From Vandiemenella viatica (taxonomy: Eukaryota; Arthropoda; Insecta; Orthoptera; Morabidae), in the NCBI GenBank assembly GCA_031002005.1, contig JARYHS010008074.1, positions 182,738,494 through 182,802,493 on the forward strand: DNA of 64,000 nt, read 5' to 3'. The position numbers and the translations under genes were made by a program. The stretch's first letter is position 1, and each line of letters starts with the position of its first letter. Under the pieces are notes generated by a model. It worked only from the letters and a program-made list of their open reading frames with translations. It was not told the origin of the DNA and did not search any database. Shown here piece by piece: positions 20,341 to 33,405 of the stretch.

Positions 20341-21149
20341 CCACTTCTATTATTATGAACAACTGCCATGACATATCTCCTCTTCTCTTATCTTTAAATC
20401 TATATTTATTTAAATGTTTCATTATTTTTTCTATTGTTAATACTTATTTCAAACTGATATTGGATTTTTTAATATTATTTTTTTTTAAAGTTATATCTCA
20501 ATTACCATTATGTCAATGCAAAAATTTTAAACTTAATTAAATATCCTTGTTCAGTGAGCTCACATTTTTCAAAATTTAGCTTTAAAGCTGAGATGAAAGA
20601 TATAAATTAAGTAAATTTTTCCATTATGTATTTAGCTATCTGTAATTTGTTTCTTATGAATACTAATAGAACGTTTCTAATTGATCTTGAAACTTATAAC
20701 TCTGGTAGGAAACAAGAATATTCCTAAATGATGCAATTTTAAACCACATTGGTCTTTAAATTTGAATCAAGATTTTTTTTGTCATTAATTTGCAATGTAC
20801 AATTTCCTATTTCTGCACAGAAATTTTATAACATGGCAAAAGCTTCCTATCACTTGATTGAATGTAGCAGGTAAAGGTTTTAACATCACAGTATAATTGC
20901 TTAAAGTTGATATAAAAGTAGTTTTCAAGAAAAAAAAAATCAGTGTCATATTTCACAGAGTAGCAAATAATAATACACAAAAACTCACAAACATTTACAG
21001 AGCTACAGGAAATAAAAATAAGCATTTTGATATAAAGAATTCATACGAGGAGATATTTATTCAAAGTTCAATTCAGTTTTGACAGTTTCATTAAGCATGA
21101 GGTTAATAGGAAAATTGAGTTATCATCCAGTCAAAAAGACATGCTTATG
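20341..21149. other. AT-rich stretch, nothing recognised
   Basis: No supported coding or repeat feature was seen. Confidence 0.4.
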
Positions 21150-22340
21150 AACAGTGTAGAGGGTTCAAAATAATGTCCACACTGTTTTTTACTCAATAAT
21201 TTAAAAACAAAGAGTTTTTTACTCACTAATCTGATGTGGAATTGTTGTATAACTAGTACTTCACTGTGGGTAGAAGGCTTGGTACAGTATAGGTGCAGAA
21301 GACTGTCAAGTAGCAACAATGGCGGAGATAAGATTATCATTTGTAGAATGCAAAGCTGTATTGAAGTGGTACTATACGTGTGAGAACATTCAAGAGGTAT
21401 GAGAGCATTGAAAGATAGAGTTTGAAACACGGCTACCATTATGTCGAACATTTGCTCGTAATCGTGATCAGTTCAAAGTGTTGAGAACAGTTAATGATGT
21501 GCACTGGGGAAGATACAGCTGGCTACAAACAGCTATAACCCTGCATCCAGTGTGGTTTTGCAACATTTCACCCAATCATCACAAAAATCAGTGAACTAGT
21601 GAGCGCGCAAAAATGAAGTAAGACAGTTAAATGTAACACACATTCTTAAGGGCATAGTTGGGAAAGTGTACATTCCAAGACATGCAATTATTAGGGAAAA
21701 CACAGATCGAAGGATTGAGTACTGTAATTGTTTTCAGCACATGGCTCATGAGAATGAAGAATTTGCATGGAAATTTGTGTGGTCTGGCGAGGTGCAATTC
21801 AAGCTTAACAGTACTGTGAATTGCCAAAATTGTGCCTACTGACCTCCTTATGTTGATGTGGACAATACAATGAATATACCAAGGGTTAATGTGTGGTGTG
21901 ATCTTCCATCACATGGTTTGATTGGTCCCTTCTTATTCAAGGTTACTATAACTGGTCAGGTGTGTCTTGAAATGCTTCAGACAAGGATTTTGCCTAGTTT
22001 CAAATCCTGTATGGTGATGAAATGTTTTCCCTGTAACAAGATGGAGTATCCCCTTACTTCTATCGAGATGTCGGGTTGTACTTGGATAACACTTGCTTGG
22101 ATGGTTGAAGAGGTGCTATTGAGTACCCACCTCCAACTCCTGATTTGGCACCAACAGATTTCTACCTGTAGGAACTGTCGAGAATGTAAAAAACCAGCTA
22201 TAATAAATGAGCTATGAGAAAAAACCATAGTGTCATGTGCTGCCATTAGGCCATATACACTTACAAGTATAGTTTGGGGTCATAGGCTTCACAATGTAGT
22301 ATGGATTTTAAAAATCATAGAAAAATGAAAGAAGTTTATA
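21150..22340 (+). pseudogene. Tc1/mariner-type transposase relic
   Basis: In several plus frames the region reads MAEIRLSFVECKAVLKWYYT (start at 21319), then the HTH tail, then FAWKFVWSGEVQFKLN, NIPRVNVWCDLPSHGLIGPF and ITGQVCLEMLQTRILPSF. It then carries a QQDGAPPHF-like block broken over frames, and PTPDLAPTDFYL after a shift near 22125. These are the DDE/D transposase blocks of IS630-Tc1-mariner elements. Multiple stops and frameshifts are present, and terminal inverted repeats could not be placed, so the boundaries are approximate. It is distinct from the mariner at 55831-57089. Confidence 0.65.
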
Positions 22341-23084
22341 ACCCTTCAGCTAAAATAATTTACTACTACTAAGAAGTGTAAATTCATTAAAACTTGTCGT
22401 TATAAAAAAAAATTAGGAAAAAATTCATTCTACAAAGGATCAAAATTGGGGTATAATCAACTAGTTTTGGAATCATTGGAAAAGAAAAGATGGCACAGAA
22501 CTAAAAAACTAGAAGGATGAGGTGGATTTTGAATTGAATTGGGATGAGGATTTAAAGGTCCAGCTGAGAATGGCTTCATGATCAGTTACCAGATTTTTGG
22601 TAATGACGTTGTCTCCAATTGTGTCAGTGCTCCGATGAGCTGGTTGAAATTAGAAAAGTTTCTCCACTTGGTAGTTGCAAGTGATAAAAAATTTTGATGA
22701 TAAATGAGACTTGTAAAATTGTTCAGAGGTGAAACATCGGGATAGATTTGAGAGCTTAGTAAACTAAACTTTTCATTTCTTTAGGGAATTGAATTCTTAA
22801 CTTGTTTCATTTTATTTAAGAATATTACCTCGTTTCATGAATTGCAATAAGAGTGAATTTGTGTAGCTGTGAACTTTAGCTTGGTGCATTTTCATATAAA
22901 ATACGATGTCTGATAAGCTTTCACATTCAAAATGTATCAATTCTCATGAGATCAGCAATAGCATCAACATTTCGCAAAATAAATTCAGTGACAATGGCCT
23001 TGGTTGTGTTACTCTAATAAGCAATTTTCACTGGAGATTCTTGCACAAAATTAACTTCTATGTTCTAAACATATACAAGGTGCC
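22341..23084. other. No feature recognised
   Basis: A 62-codon open frame at 22906-23094 has no recognisable motif and no clear splice or promoter context, so it is not called as a gene. Confidence 0.35.
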
Positions 23085-23285
23085 TGTCAACTGAATTAAT
23101 GCAAGAAGTCCAAAGGAGGGCAGTTAGATTTGTTTGTGAAAGTTACTACAGAACACAACCCGTATTTTATGCGAGAAAGGATAGAAAGGTAGGAGGTGGG
23201 TGAAGAGGCGCTAGGAGTGTACAAAATATATATTGGTGATGAGGTTTTGATGGTTACTGGTAGAAGTTATCAAACCATGAAATAT
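23085..23285 (+). pseudogene. CR1-like LINE fragment f, RT C-terminus
   Basis: Plus sequence matches the post-RT region of the CR1-like family: the VQRRAVRFV-like stretch, YYRTQ, and GVYKIYIGDE in decayed form near 23205-23245. It is a short relic immediately upstream of copy c. Confidence 0.6.
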
Positions 23286-25634
23286 TATTTAGAGTGAGTG
23301 TAAACACAAAGTTTACAGATGGACTGAAAAAGCAAGATAGTAGTACTAGTCCATAAAACAGGGGAGGGGGGGGGGGCAAATTGTAAGAAACAGAAACCAG
23401 TACTGGGGTGAAGTATAGGTTTAGGCACCTTAACCAAATGTTTACCTTGTAGAAAAATGTTCTCTGAATTTGCATCTATAATTTTAAATTGACCATGTTG
23501 CCGCCTGGATATCAACTGTAAAGCTTAACGGCTGCCACAAAGCTTATTTGGACCAAAAGCTGAGGAATGGTTTCAGTCCACGACAAAAACATATAAAAAT
23601 TCACTTGAAGAAAAAATCTGATGTTTATTTTCAAAGTTACATTTTAAAATTTTGCACTTAGAGTCGAATCAGCAAGTTGAACTAAACTTTTCCAAAAGAT
23701 TGTAGATTATGTAGAGGAGAATTCACCAACAGACCCCTTTAGAAAATTTATAAGTTCATTATAGTTGTTAACACACAACTCAGGTAAGAAAAATTGTCAT
23801 GGTCGTGACACGCTTCTCGCATGGCTTAACGGTTTCTGGTTATAACTTTGCCTAACCTACACATGCTCACACAGGTCTACTATATGCAATGTTCCCGGAA
23901 TAAAGGTGAAATCAAAAGGTGAAACACCTCGCTACCACGTCATCTTTTATACCCCCAGGCAGATGATCTATGTGTACTGACTCTTACCAAAAATAGTGTA
24001 AAAAATTGTAATTATAGAATGTGTTCAAAATTTAATCGTGTGTAGCCTGGCCTTCAAGGATTATGAAAATTATTTAGTGAAAATTCTCAAATGATTAGCT
24101 TCCTTGTAAATGAATTTAGTATGAGTGCGCAATGTTAAAAATTTTCCGAAAATTAATTTATTTCTTAATTTAAGCAATTTTTAGTCGACCATGCTGGATT
24201 TCAAATTATCGTGAAAAAATTATTGTCATTATGTTCTACTTTAATTCCTGATTAAAATGGTGTAAATATTATTATTATAGGTGGTGTAATGACAAAGTTA
24301 TGAGTTTGTCAAAAATCAGGTTTGAAATCTGTTTAGCAGATACTTGGTTTTTAGTTATAATTATTCAAGTGTTGGTTATATCGAAAAAGTGAAGTTATCT
24401 GAATTTTCTTTGAATTTACTTACGTGTTTTCATCATTGTTTTATTTACGGAAGTGGCTTGGTTTACTTACAAATAAATCTCGAAAACTACCACATGTGGT
24501 TTATGGCGAAATAATTTTAAAAATTGGTTTTATATCTGTTCTACTGCATGGAATGTTCTGAAATTTTAATATTTATACTAGATTTTTCATTCTTTTAGGA
24601 AATCTACTTTTTAGTCTGAGAAATTACTGAAAACATATGATTAAAAATGTTGAAATTGAAAGTGTGCTCTATGAAGTGTTAAAACTTTATTTACGTTATT
24701 TACACGGTCTGAAACTATTAAATATTATTGAATTTAGCTTTTTTTAATTATTATTATTATAAAATTACTTTACTCCATCAAAAATTGTTAAGAAAAAGTA
24801 AAATTATCACGTAACCAAAATCTATTGTTTACAAGTTGGATAATAATGGATTATCCTGTTCCAAGTTAGTTTAACAGTTCTTTACTATTATAAAATGTTT
24901 ATTTAGAGCTACATTGTGTGTTGAGTGTCTTTATTGTTCTTAATTCGGTTTATTTACTGAGTTAGCTTGCAGTATTGGCTTCGGCATAAAATGGTTTTCT
25001 CATATCCTATTGTTGCAAACTTAAAAATTTAATGTTAACTGGAAGCTTACTCCCTCCCTTATGCTCTATAACTGTGAAAACTATAATTTATCCAAATTCT
25101 AAGGTGCTTACAAAATGGTGTTGAAAATAACAGGCTGATCAGTTTAACAACAGTGGTAAGGAAGTTTTTTCAACAGATTGGTAGGCAGACACTTCAGAAA
25201 AGTCTGTCAGTAAATAAAAGGATTTGCAGAAGGGCAACATGGGTTTAGACAAGGATGTTTATGGGCTATAAGCAAGATATTCTAGATAAAATTGACAAGG
25301 GAAGCTAAGTAAATAGTAGAACTATTTAGATTTCTCCTGGGTATTTGAGAAAAAGAGCTTTAAACTGTAGTAAATAAACAAAAAAAACTATTGGTATTGA
25401 TCAAAAAGTGACTTGCTGGCTAGAGGAATTTTTAAAAGGTAGTAAGCAAAAAATTAGTATAGCAAATGTAGTATCACAAGAACTGGGATGACTGTGGTGA
25501 CAATTTACACCCATAAGTTAGGGTCTTTGTTAAAGATAGGTATAATAATATTAAATTTGGGCAGGACAGTGAACTGCTGCTGAGGGAAATGAACTGGTCA
25601 ACATGGAATGGAGACAAATACCAAGGAAACAGAT

Positions 25635-25671
<37 letters not shown>

Positions 25672-26290
25672 AGGGTTTAATTTATGATTACAGGATGAGG
25701 GAGGAATTGTTTGCTGAAGAGCTTAAATACAAATACCTTGGCATAATGTTTAATAGTAAACTCAGTTGGGCATGTGGTAGGGAAATGTTTCAAAATCCTT
25801 AATGTATTGGAAAGGGAGATGAGCTGATGTACCAGAGAAGTTAGGGATTTGGGTTACAAAACCTTGTTTAGATAATTTCTTGGACATGATGATGTAGTTG
25901 AGTGGTTCAAGTATCAAATACAGTAGTTGGTATGGGTGCAGAAGAGCACAGTTAAACTTGTTTGTGAAGATTAACATACAGCACAATTAGTAACTGATTT
26001 GATAAAGCAATTAATTTGATTGTTACTGAACGACAGTAAAGGTAAAAGAGAATACCTAAAGTGTAAAGTATAAATGGGTGGGTAGGTGAGGATAGATATT
26101 GGTAGAAGAATTAGTAGCACCTTAGAGAAGGGAAGAAATAATTATGATCATAGACTGTACTTGATTACAGTCATAAGGGAGTGGAAATTTTTTCTTTTGC
26201 AGCTAAAGGAGTCAGGTATTGGTATAAATAACCAAGGGAAATGAGAACAGTTACCAGGAACTCTATAATAATTTAAAATTGAAATCAATT
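23286..26290 (+). pseudogene. CR1-like LINE copy c, split by a solo LTR
   Basis: 23286-23377 matches the family segment around the VVSVHKGGVRN block at nucleotide level (compare 60125-60180). The element continues after the LTR at 25117 with the TSVVGKL region, then RRATW, then DQKVTCWLEEFLKG, ELKYKYLGIMFNSKLSW near 25720, and a C-terminal remnant up to about 26250. It is heavily decayed, with indels and an inserted (AT)n at 25626-25662. Target-site evidence for the LTR insertion confirms that the two parts were contiguous. Confidence 0.65.
23382..25112 (+). repeat. Solo LTR, family A copy 1, TSD AAAT
   Basis: Starts TGTAAG, ends GGTGCTTACA, 1731 bp, and is flanked by AAAT at 23378-23381 and 25113-25116. 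It matches 26414-28172 end to end (diverged) and 1-1179 inverted. There is no internal coding region, so it is a product of LTR-LTR recombination. The 4-bp duplication is typical of Ty3/Gypsy-type integration (inference). Confidence 0.82.
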
Positions 26291-26413
26291 AAATGAGGAG
26301 TGCATAATTTAATCCAATTAAAATAAATACATGAAATCAAGGAATGTATCATTCAAAGGTATAGTGTAGAGACTTCTTGTGGTATTAACCCAACAACATA
26401 CATTATAGTATCT

Positions 26414-28172
26414 TGTAAGGGACAAAACCACATACCAGGGTGAAGTATCAGTTTAATCACCTTAACTAACCTATAACTTTCTTTCAGTTCTGTCAAAATA
26501 TTCACTAATAAAATTGTCAAACCATGTATAAACCTGGAAAAATCAAGTGTAGGAAAATACAGCTGCCACCTTCCTCCCTATTCCTTAGAGAAGAAAAGGA
26601 TACTATTCACTATGAGAAATATGCACTGTTCAAGTCAGAAAATTTTCAATATATTTTCAAAGTCACATGTAAAAGTCACAATTACAGTTAAAGTTGGCTA
26701 ATCAGACAAACCATCTACAAAAAAATGCATGTTATGCTGAGGAATAAACACCAGACTAACCCCGTTAATAAATTATCAAAGCTTCATTGCTACTGTTTAC
26801 AATTTTCAAGTTCACAAAATTCTGTCATGGCAGCCTATACGGTGTGGTTGGTATCACTGCCGGGACCATATTCACAAGACAACACTATTGCCACTGAGCG
26901 GTTCTCCCCAAACTGACTAACACACCTGTTACATCAAGACATCATATACGAGTGGCTGCGTCTGCGTGCCTGCGTCTGTTTTATACCTTTCGACACCTGA
27001 CATTTATAGCGTCTTGCTCCTAAAAATAGTTAGGAAGAATATTGTGATCTCCAGTGTTCAGAATTTTACAGTGGATAGTACACGGTTTGTAGATTTGTTG
27101 ATTTGTAGATTTGTTGACTTTAGTTCTAAACTTACTCATTTTATTATAAAAAATTCGAATGTGCGTGCGGAATAACAACTGACTTCCTGTAAGACATTGG
27201 TCATTCCTCTTGCTGGTACTTAGCTTTCACAATGATGGAAGTTTCTGCTGAAATATAAATTATCATGTTTAAACCCCTGTCATTTCATCCTATGATTGTT
27301 CCTGTTTTAAATGCTGTTACTTTTATTATTATTGGTGGTGTATTTTAGAAGTTATCAATCTTGCCAAAATCGAGGTGATGATCATACCGTGGAATGCTAA
27401 AAAAAAAAACTAATATCTAGTTAATTATTATTAAGGTGCTGCTTATTTCGAAAAAAGTTAAAGTCAGAATTTTTCTGTAATTTTATTATCCATTTTAAAA
27501 GTGATTTTGTTTACTGAGATGAGCTTAGGCGTTCACAATTTAATTTTGAATGTTGCCACATTTTCCTTTACAGTGTAATTACTTTAAAAACTGATTTAAT
27601 GTTCGTTAGACTGTGTGGAATGATTTAAAACTTTTATATGTTATGCAGTGTTCTTTACTATTATATAAAAATTATTTATTAGTTCCGAAAATTACCGATA
27701 ACATGTTGTTATGTGATACTGAAAATGCAAGTGTGCTCAACGAAGTTTTAAAATTGTGTTTATTTTATTTATTCTACCTGAAAATATTGATTTTTACTAT
27801 CTTTTGGTTCATTATTATAAAAATACTTTACTGCATCGAAAAGAGTTGCAAAATAGTGATATGGTCACATAACCAAAATTGGTTGTTTACAAGTTGAATA
27901 ACTGAGGATTTCACTGGTTTAGGTCAGTTTACAAGCTGTATACTATTACTAACTGTCTATTTAAAGCTTGTATTATGTGTTGGTTTACTTTATTGATTTT
28001 AAATTGCCGTATGTTCTGAGATGAGCTGCAGTATCGGCTACTATATGAATTGCGTCTCCCATATCCTGTAGTGACAAGGTTAAGATTTTACAAATTCTAA
28101 TTGTGCTTACACCTTCTCCTATGCCCTATTGCCCAGAAAAGTAGAATTTAACCAAATTCTAAGGTGCTTACA
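26414..28172 (+). repeat. Solo LTR, family A copy 2, TSD ATCT
   Basis: Starts TGTAAGGGAC and ends GGTGCTTACA, 1759 bp, with ATCT at 26410-26413 and 28173-28176. It is in the same orientation as copy 1, 1.3 kb away. The two copies have separate target duplications, so they are independent insertions rather than the two LTRs of one provirus-like element. Confidence 0.82.
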
Positions 28173-28585
28173 ATCTACAGCATTTATTGACTCATCTTAC
28201 CACTAACTAAGCTTATTCATAAAGCAGAAAAGACTTCTGACATTTTATAGTTAATGAAATTAGTCAAAACCTAGCTGGTGCCTACGACCTTGTTTGTGTT
28301 AGTAAAGAATTTTGATTGACAGCTACCAACGTGTGACCACCATATTGCATGGTGGGAGAGTTGAGGCTAATACCACACGCAAGCATCAGTGGGTGCAAAG
28401 TGAAATATGAAAACGCCCTCTGTCTACCAATTTTAACAATCTCCCACACCCCATAGCTATCAACATGACAACACCATGGTGCATGTTGGGAGACTTGGGG
28501 ATGATGCCACACATAATCGCCAGTGGAGTACGCTAGGTAGTTTTGACTGTGGAGTAAAATATAGGGACGCATGTCTATTTTTATA

Positions 28586-28870
28586 CTGAGCAGTCTGGTA
28601 GCTCAGTGCTTAAGGTGTCTGATTGGAGATCGAAAATTCCCCGGTTCGAATCCCTGACTCGGCAGGGATTTTAATAGGTACTTAAACCTGGCCTTCACCT
28701 CTGGAACAGCTTGCTGGGTAATGTGGTTTGATTCCACATTAAACTATAGGTCCCCTGTACCCGGAAGGATTGCTGGGTTAAGTTTAAGGAGGCTACTACA
28801 GGGGCGGAATGCACAGTAAATAGAAACCCTGTCACCCAGTCATTAGGACCACACATAATTATTATTATTA
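28586..28870 (+). mobile_element. tRNA-derived SINE, 285 bp
   Basis: The head contains a pol III A box (TAGCTCAGTGC, 28599-28609) and B box (GGTTCGAATCC, 28643-28653), spaced as in a tRNA, followed by a non-tRNA body and an (ATT)n tail. It is flanked by a perfect 10-bp duplication TATTTTTATA at 28576-28585 and 28871-28880. Inserted into the tandem-repeat element, it would be mobilised by a LINE with a matching 3' tail. Confidence 0.85.
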
Positions 28871-29108
28871 TATTTTTATATCAGTTATACCACTTTCAAC
28901 CATCATATCTACCACATCCCCACAGCTACTGACATGCAAACATCATAGTGCCTAGTGAAAAACTCCAGGCTACTACCACACACAAACGCCTGTGGTCTGC
29001 ACTTTGTAGTTCTGGCTGCAATATGGAATAAAGGGACACACATGTCTCTGGTAGAAAAAGGAAAATTTCCTATCTCAACCACTATCAATCACCATATCTC
29101 CCACATCC

Positions 29109-31460
29109 TGTTAGGACGTAAGCTGGTATAGGGGTGGGTATCAGCTTCTGCACCTAAACTCAAAGTCATCCAAAAGTTGTCAAAGTTCGTAAAAGTTCTA
29201 TAACCGTGCTAAACCATGTAGAATGCTAACTGCAATAATTACTGCGGTCGCCACTTACAGATTAACCTCCTGTAAGAAAGGTACTAATGTAGAAATGAGA
29301 GTCTGAATCCTGATAACTGAAATATATTCATGAAAATTTTCACATAAGTTACAAAAGTCACAGTTAGCAATGGCAATCGGGGAAAAATCATCAGCCGAAG
29401 ATTACAAATCATGAAACAGAACAGACCGCATCACCCCAAATGAAACTTGAATTCTGTTATACACACATGTCGGAAAATGTTAGTCTGTTATGTCGGTCAT
29501 GTCGAATTTAGAAATGGCGCCGGTCGGCCATCATGCCATCACGCCTAACTTCCATCAATCACTACGCACCTGGAGCCGGTCTCCTTAAAACAGGAGAACA
29601 CACCAAGTACGTGAGTTCTCATCAAAGCGATCTGCTGGACTCCACTGGGACTGACTACCCCCTCCCTCACTCGGGCTTATATAGGAGTGGGTCAAGGACG
29701 CTACACTCCGGCAGTGTTCTGCCGCGGTCTAAAATATTCCCTTACATTTATTTTTACAACTTCCTTCACCGGTGCTCAATTTAAAAATCTATAATGTTTA
29801 CGAGTCATGGGAGTTTATGTGTGTCATGTTGGATGGCAAAATTTCAATTTATTTTTAACTTTTATTTTTAATGTGACGTCACTGCAAACTTCAAATCTTC
29901 CCCTGATTGCGACTTGTTCAGAAAATTTGAGGAATTTACAAACGGCATAAGTTACAAACATGAAACTATCAAAGTGTTGTCCCGGATTTTAACCGCTCAA
30001 AAGTGTAAATTTTATTCAAATCGGTTAGGAACTGACTGAGTTATCACTAAAAACAGAAATTTCACACCTCTGCCATTTTATTGAATATATATTTCTATGT
30101 ATAACTCTGAAGGTATGTGATTTATCAAACCGGAAAAATTACTAAAATGTAGCCTGTACTTTTAAAAGTTGTCCCATCTTCCTGGGTGTGATATCTTGGT
30201 CACAATAAAATATTCTACTCCTGCCATGTGGGCTGTTGTCGTGTGGTTTTGAAAATTCTCTAACATCTGTTCTATTGCGTTAAATGACATGAAATTAAGG
30301 TATGTGAAACTAGAAGAGTGGGTCTTTAAGGCAAACTACTTTTTATCTCGAAATCTTGGTAGGCTTTTGAATAAGAAAATGGTAAAGTTGAGTGGCCTAT
30401 TTTATGTGTTTGAATAACCATTTAAGCTCTTAAAACGGTTGGAAACTACGAGATTTAGAAGAATTTAGTTCTCTTTTGGACTGTTTTAATTTATTATTTA
30501 CTTTATATCGTGTGACAATGTTTAGAGTTAGTGTAAAAGCATATTTTGTGTACGGTGCCTCTGGCGAGTTATTTCGAAATTGGATTAACAAACAGCCGGT
30601 TAGTAAAATGTCTTTTAATTGTTATAGAAAATTAATTACGTGTATCTACTAGCTTTTACCTGTTCTTATCACTTTCAAAATGGTTTAACAGTGTTGGAAT
30701 TTATGCTGAAAGGTTTGATTATTTTCGTCTGTATACCGGCTTCCTAGTTCTACTGATTTTTCATATTTCTCCAGGTTTAAACTACTTGGAACCTATTAAA
30801 ACTGAAAGGGACGATTATTTACTGCTTTTTCGTCTACTTTTTAACTCCTGAAATTACTTAAAAGGCCTAAAATCGGTTACGGGAACTGCTTATGCAAATG
30901 AGTTATCAACTTCCCTCAAAACTACTTCATGTTATTATTAAGTGGTTAGAAACTATTAGAAACTTATCAGCTATTCTTCTAAACTGTCTCAGGCATCATT
31001 ACATTTAGTTTTGGAGCTTTTAAATGGTCAAATTACATCACAATCTGTTATTGTCAACCTGCTTCAGTCTGCTATCCAGCAATCGTATTTATTTCTTTAA
31101 AATCTCTTCGGAACTATAGTTTACTGTGAAGTTACTGTTATTGTAGGTCTAGGCCTGGCTTTTATTAGCTTCTCACAGTCTTTACTGTATTCAATTCAGT
31201 GCAATCTTAGTGTTATGGTAGTGTAAACAACTTGTGTATTTTGCATCAGGATTATTACTGATTACTCTCATTTAGGTAAGTTTATGGTTTATATCTTACT
31301 TGAAATTTCTTATTTATGGTTGCTATGTGCTGTTTATTTATTTTTCTGATCTTAAAGTGTTGTTATTTCGATTTTAACTATGGTATCGTGTACTGATGTT
31401 AACCTCAAACTTTGTCGGATTTTAACGGAATCTCTAAAATAGGACGAAAGGTAGCTTACA
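29109..31460 (+). repeat. Solo LTR, family B copy 1, TSD ATCC
   Basis: Starts TGTTAGGACG and ends GGTAGCTTACA, 2352 bp, flanked by ATCC at 29105-29108 and 31461-31464. Removing it restores the tandem-repeat phrase CCCACATCCCAATAGCTACC. It is inverted relative to 45397-47908. It shares terminal motifs and internal stretches with family A, so A and B are probably related LTRs. Confidence 0.84.
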
Positions 31461-32910
31461 ATCCCAATAGCTACCAGTATTTAACCACCATATCGCACGA
31501 TGGGAGTCTTGAAGCTACTACCACACACAAATACCAGTGATCTTCACTATGTAGTTGTAGCAGCAAAGTGAAACATACAGACACAAATGTCTTTGGTTGA
31601 AATGCAAAAATATCCTTGATAGACCAGTTTCAACCAACATATCTCCCTCACCCCCACAGTTACCGAAACTCGGCCAATGTTGTGCATCGGTGAATGTATG
31701 CTACTATCACACACAAACATCAGTGATCTGCACTTGGTAGTTTTTGTTGCAATGTGAAATATAGGGACACACACGTCTTTGATAGAAATAGGAAAATGCC
31801 GTACGTCGACTATTTTCAACCATCATATCTCCCACACCCCCATAGCTACCGACATCAACCTACTATAGTGCATGATAGGAGTCTCAATGCTACTACTATG
31901 CACAAAAACCAGTGGTCTGCACTATGTACTTGTGGCAACAAAGTAAAATATAGGGACACACATATCTTTGGTCAAAATATGAAAATATCCTTGTCAGCCA
32001 CTTTCATCCACCATATCTCCCACACCCCCACAGCTACTGAATTTCAGCCAACATTGTGCCCCTATGATGAATGTATACTACTACCGTATACAAACACCAG
32101 TGATCTGCGCTATATAGTTTTGGCTAAAGGTGATACATAGGGACCCACATGTCTTTGGTCAAAATGTGAAAGTGCCCCTGGTCAACCACTTTCAACCACC
32201 ATATCTTCCAAACCCACATAGCTACAGACTATAGTGCATGATTGGAGACTCGATGCTACTACCAGACTCAAACACCAGTGATCTGCACTATTTTGTTGTG
32301 GTAGCAAAGGGAAATATACAGATACATATACCTTTTGTCGTAAAATGAAATTATTCTTGATCGACCATTTTAATCCACCATATCTCCCTCACCCCCACAG
32401 TACTGAAATTCAGCCAGTGTGCATGGCCAGTGAATGTATGCTACAATTAAACACAGACACCAGTGATCTGCACTGAATACTTTTGGCTAAAAAATGATAC
32501 ATAGGGACACACACATCTTTGGTCGAAATGTGAAAGTACCACAAGTCAACCACTTTCAACCACCATATCTCCAATTCCCCCATAGCTACAGACATGCAAC
32601 CACCATTGTGCACAATGGGAGACTCGATGATAATGCCTCACTCAAACATCAATGGTCTACACTATGTTGTTATGGTAGTAAAGAGAAGTATAGAGACACA
32701 CATGTCAAAATGGTCAAAATATGAAAAAAACCAACATCATCCAACTTTAACCAGCATATCTCCGACACTACCACAGTTAATGGCATTCGGCCAATGCTGT
32801 GCATGATAGGAAACTCCATGCTACTACCATACACAAACACCAGTGACTGTGCTAGGTAGTGGCGGCCGAAACATGAAATATAGGGAAACACATGTCTATT
32901 TGTTTAAGAT

Positions 32911-33267
32911 TAAGATACTCATGCATCCAGAAGTACATTGATTTGTGTGTACATAAATTTATTTTTACCAATTTCATAAAAAAAAGTTTGTATTTTTTAA
33001 AATATTACAAAGATGTATGAACTGAACAACCTTCTTTTGTGAACATCATGTTGTTTAGCTGTTTTTAAGTTTTTTCTTTCTTTAGAGTTAATTTTTGTTT
33101 TTATTCTCTACAGTTGCTTGCTTGGCTGAACTGTCTTTTTAATTTTTTAAATGCTAGTTTACACTGCATATTTAAAAGAACTGATATTCAGTGTTTGTTT
33201 TAAACTATAATACTTATTATTAATATAGAAATACTTATTGTGTTTTATTAATTTTTATTGAAAACAG
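32911..33267. other. AT-rich sequence, presumptive intron
   Basis: No repeat was recognised. Its end provides the splice acceptor TTTTTATTGAAAACAG for the exon at 33268. Confidence 0.45.
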
Positions 33268-33405
33268 CCTATCATGTGTCACAAATCAAACAGAAGCCAC
33301 TGCACAACAAGAAAAAATGTTTCAGGTTGTGCATTCTATTATTTCTGAATTAATTTTGGTGAAGGAATACCTTCACACAATGCAAGTCAAAATAAACATT
33401 GCTGA
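33268..33405 (+). CDS. Putative host-gene exon, upstream (of three seen)
   Basis: This 138-nt segment lies between an acceptor (…TTGAAAACAG) and a strong donor (GA|GTAAGT at 33406). Codons from 33269 are open: LSCVTNQTEATAQQEKMFQ, then VVHSIISELILVKEYLHTMQ, then VKINIA, ending with 2 nt (GA) of a split codon. The other two frames contain stops. The helical middle is Leu/Ile/Val-rich. No domain is recognised. The next exon (43555) starts with G, making GAG (Glu) and continuing open. It lies outside identifiable repeats. Upstream exons and the start codon were not found in this window. The main alternative is a chance open frame with good-looking splice sites. Confidence 0.62.

Larger units (their letters stand above)
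28271..32910 (-). mobile_element. Helitron-like tandem-repeat element, copy 2
   Basis: Starts CTAGCTGGTGCC on plus like copy 1 (2039). The body is a chain of diverged ~187-bp units. The ACCATATCTCCC-type phrase recurs near 31823, 32010, 32198, 32378, 32565 and 32755, and earlier units flank the SINE. Each unit also carries CAAACACCAGTG-like and AGGGACACACA-like phrases. Excluding the SINE and LTR, it is about 2 kb with roughly ten units. The right end near 32910 is approximate. It has no ORF. Helitron assignment rests on the CTAG end and hairpin; a plain satellite array is the alternative. Confidence 0.55.

Noticed and set aside
22906..23094. 62-codon frame as a small gene
   Set aside because: No motif, no conserved context, and its length is within chance for this composition.
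23380..28176. Family A copies 1 and 2 as the two LTRs of one element
   Set aside because: Each has its own 4-bp duplication (AAAT, ATCT). Copy 1 sits inside a CR1-like LINE, and the DNA between them is LINE sequence, not a retrotransposon interior.
28598..28660. Genuine tRNA gene
   Set aside because: A and B boxes are present, but the acceptor stem and cloverleaf do not close, and the unit continues into a SINE body with tail and target duplication.
31460..32910. CRISPR-like or regulatory array
   Set aside because: Units are ~187 bp and diverged along their whole length, with no short conserved repeat and unique spacers; the sequence is eukaryotic.
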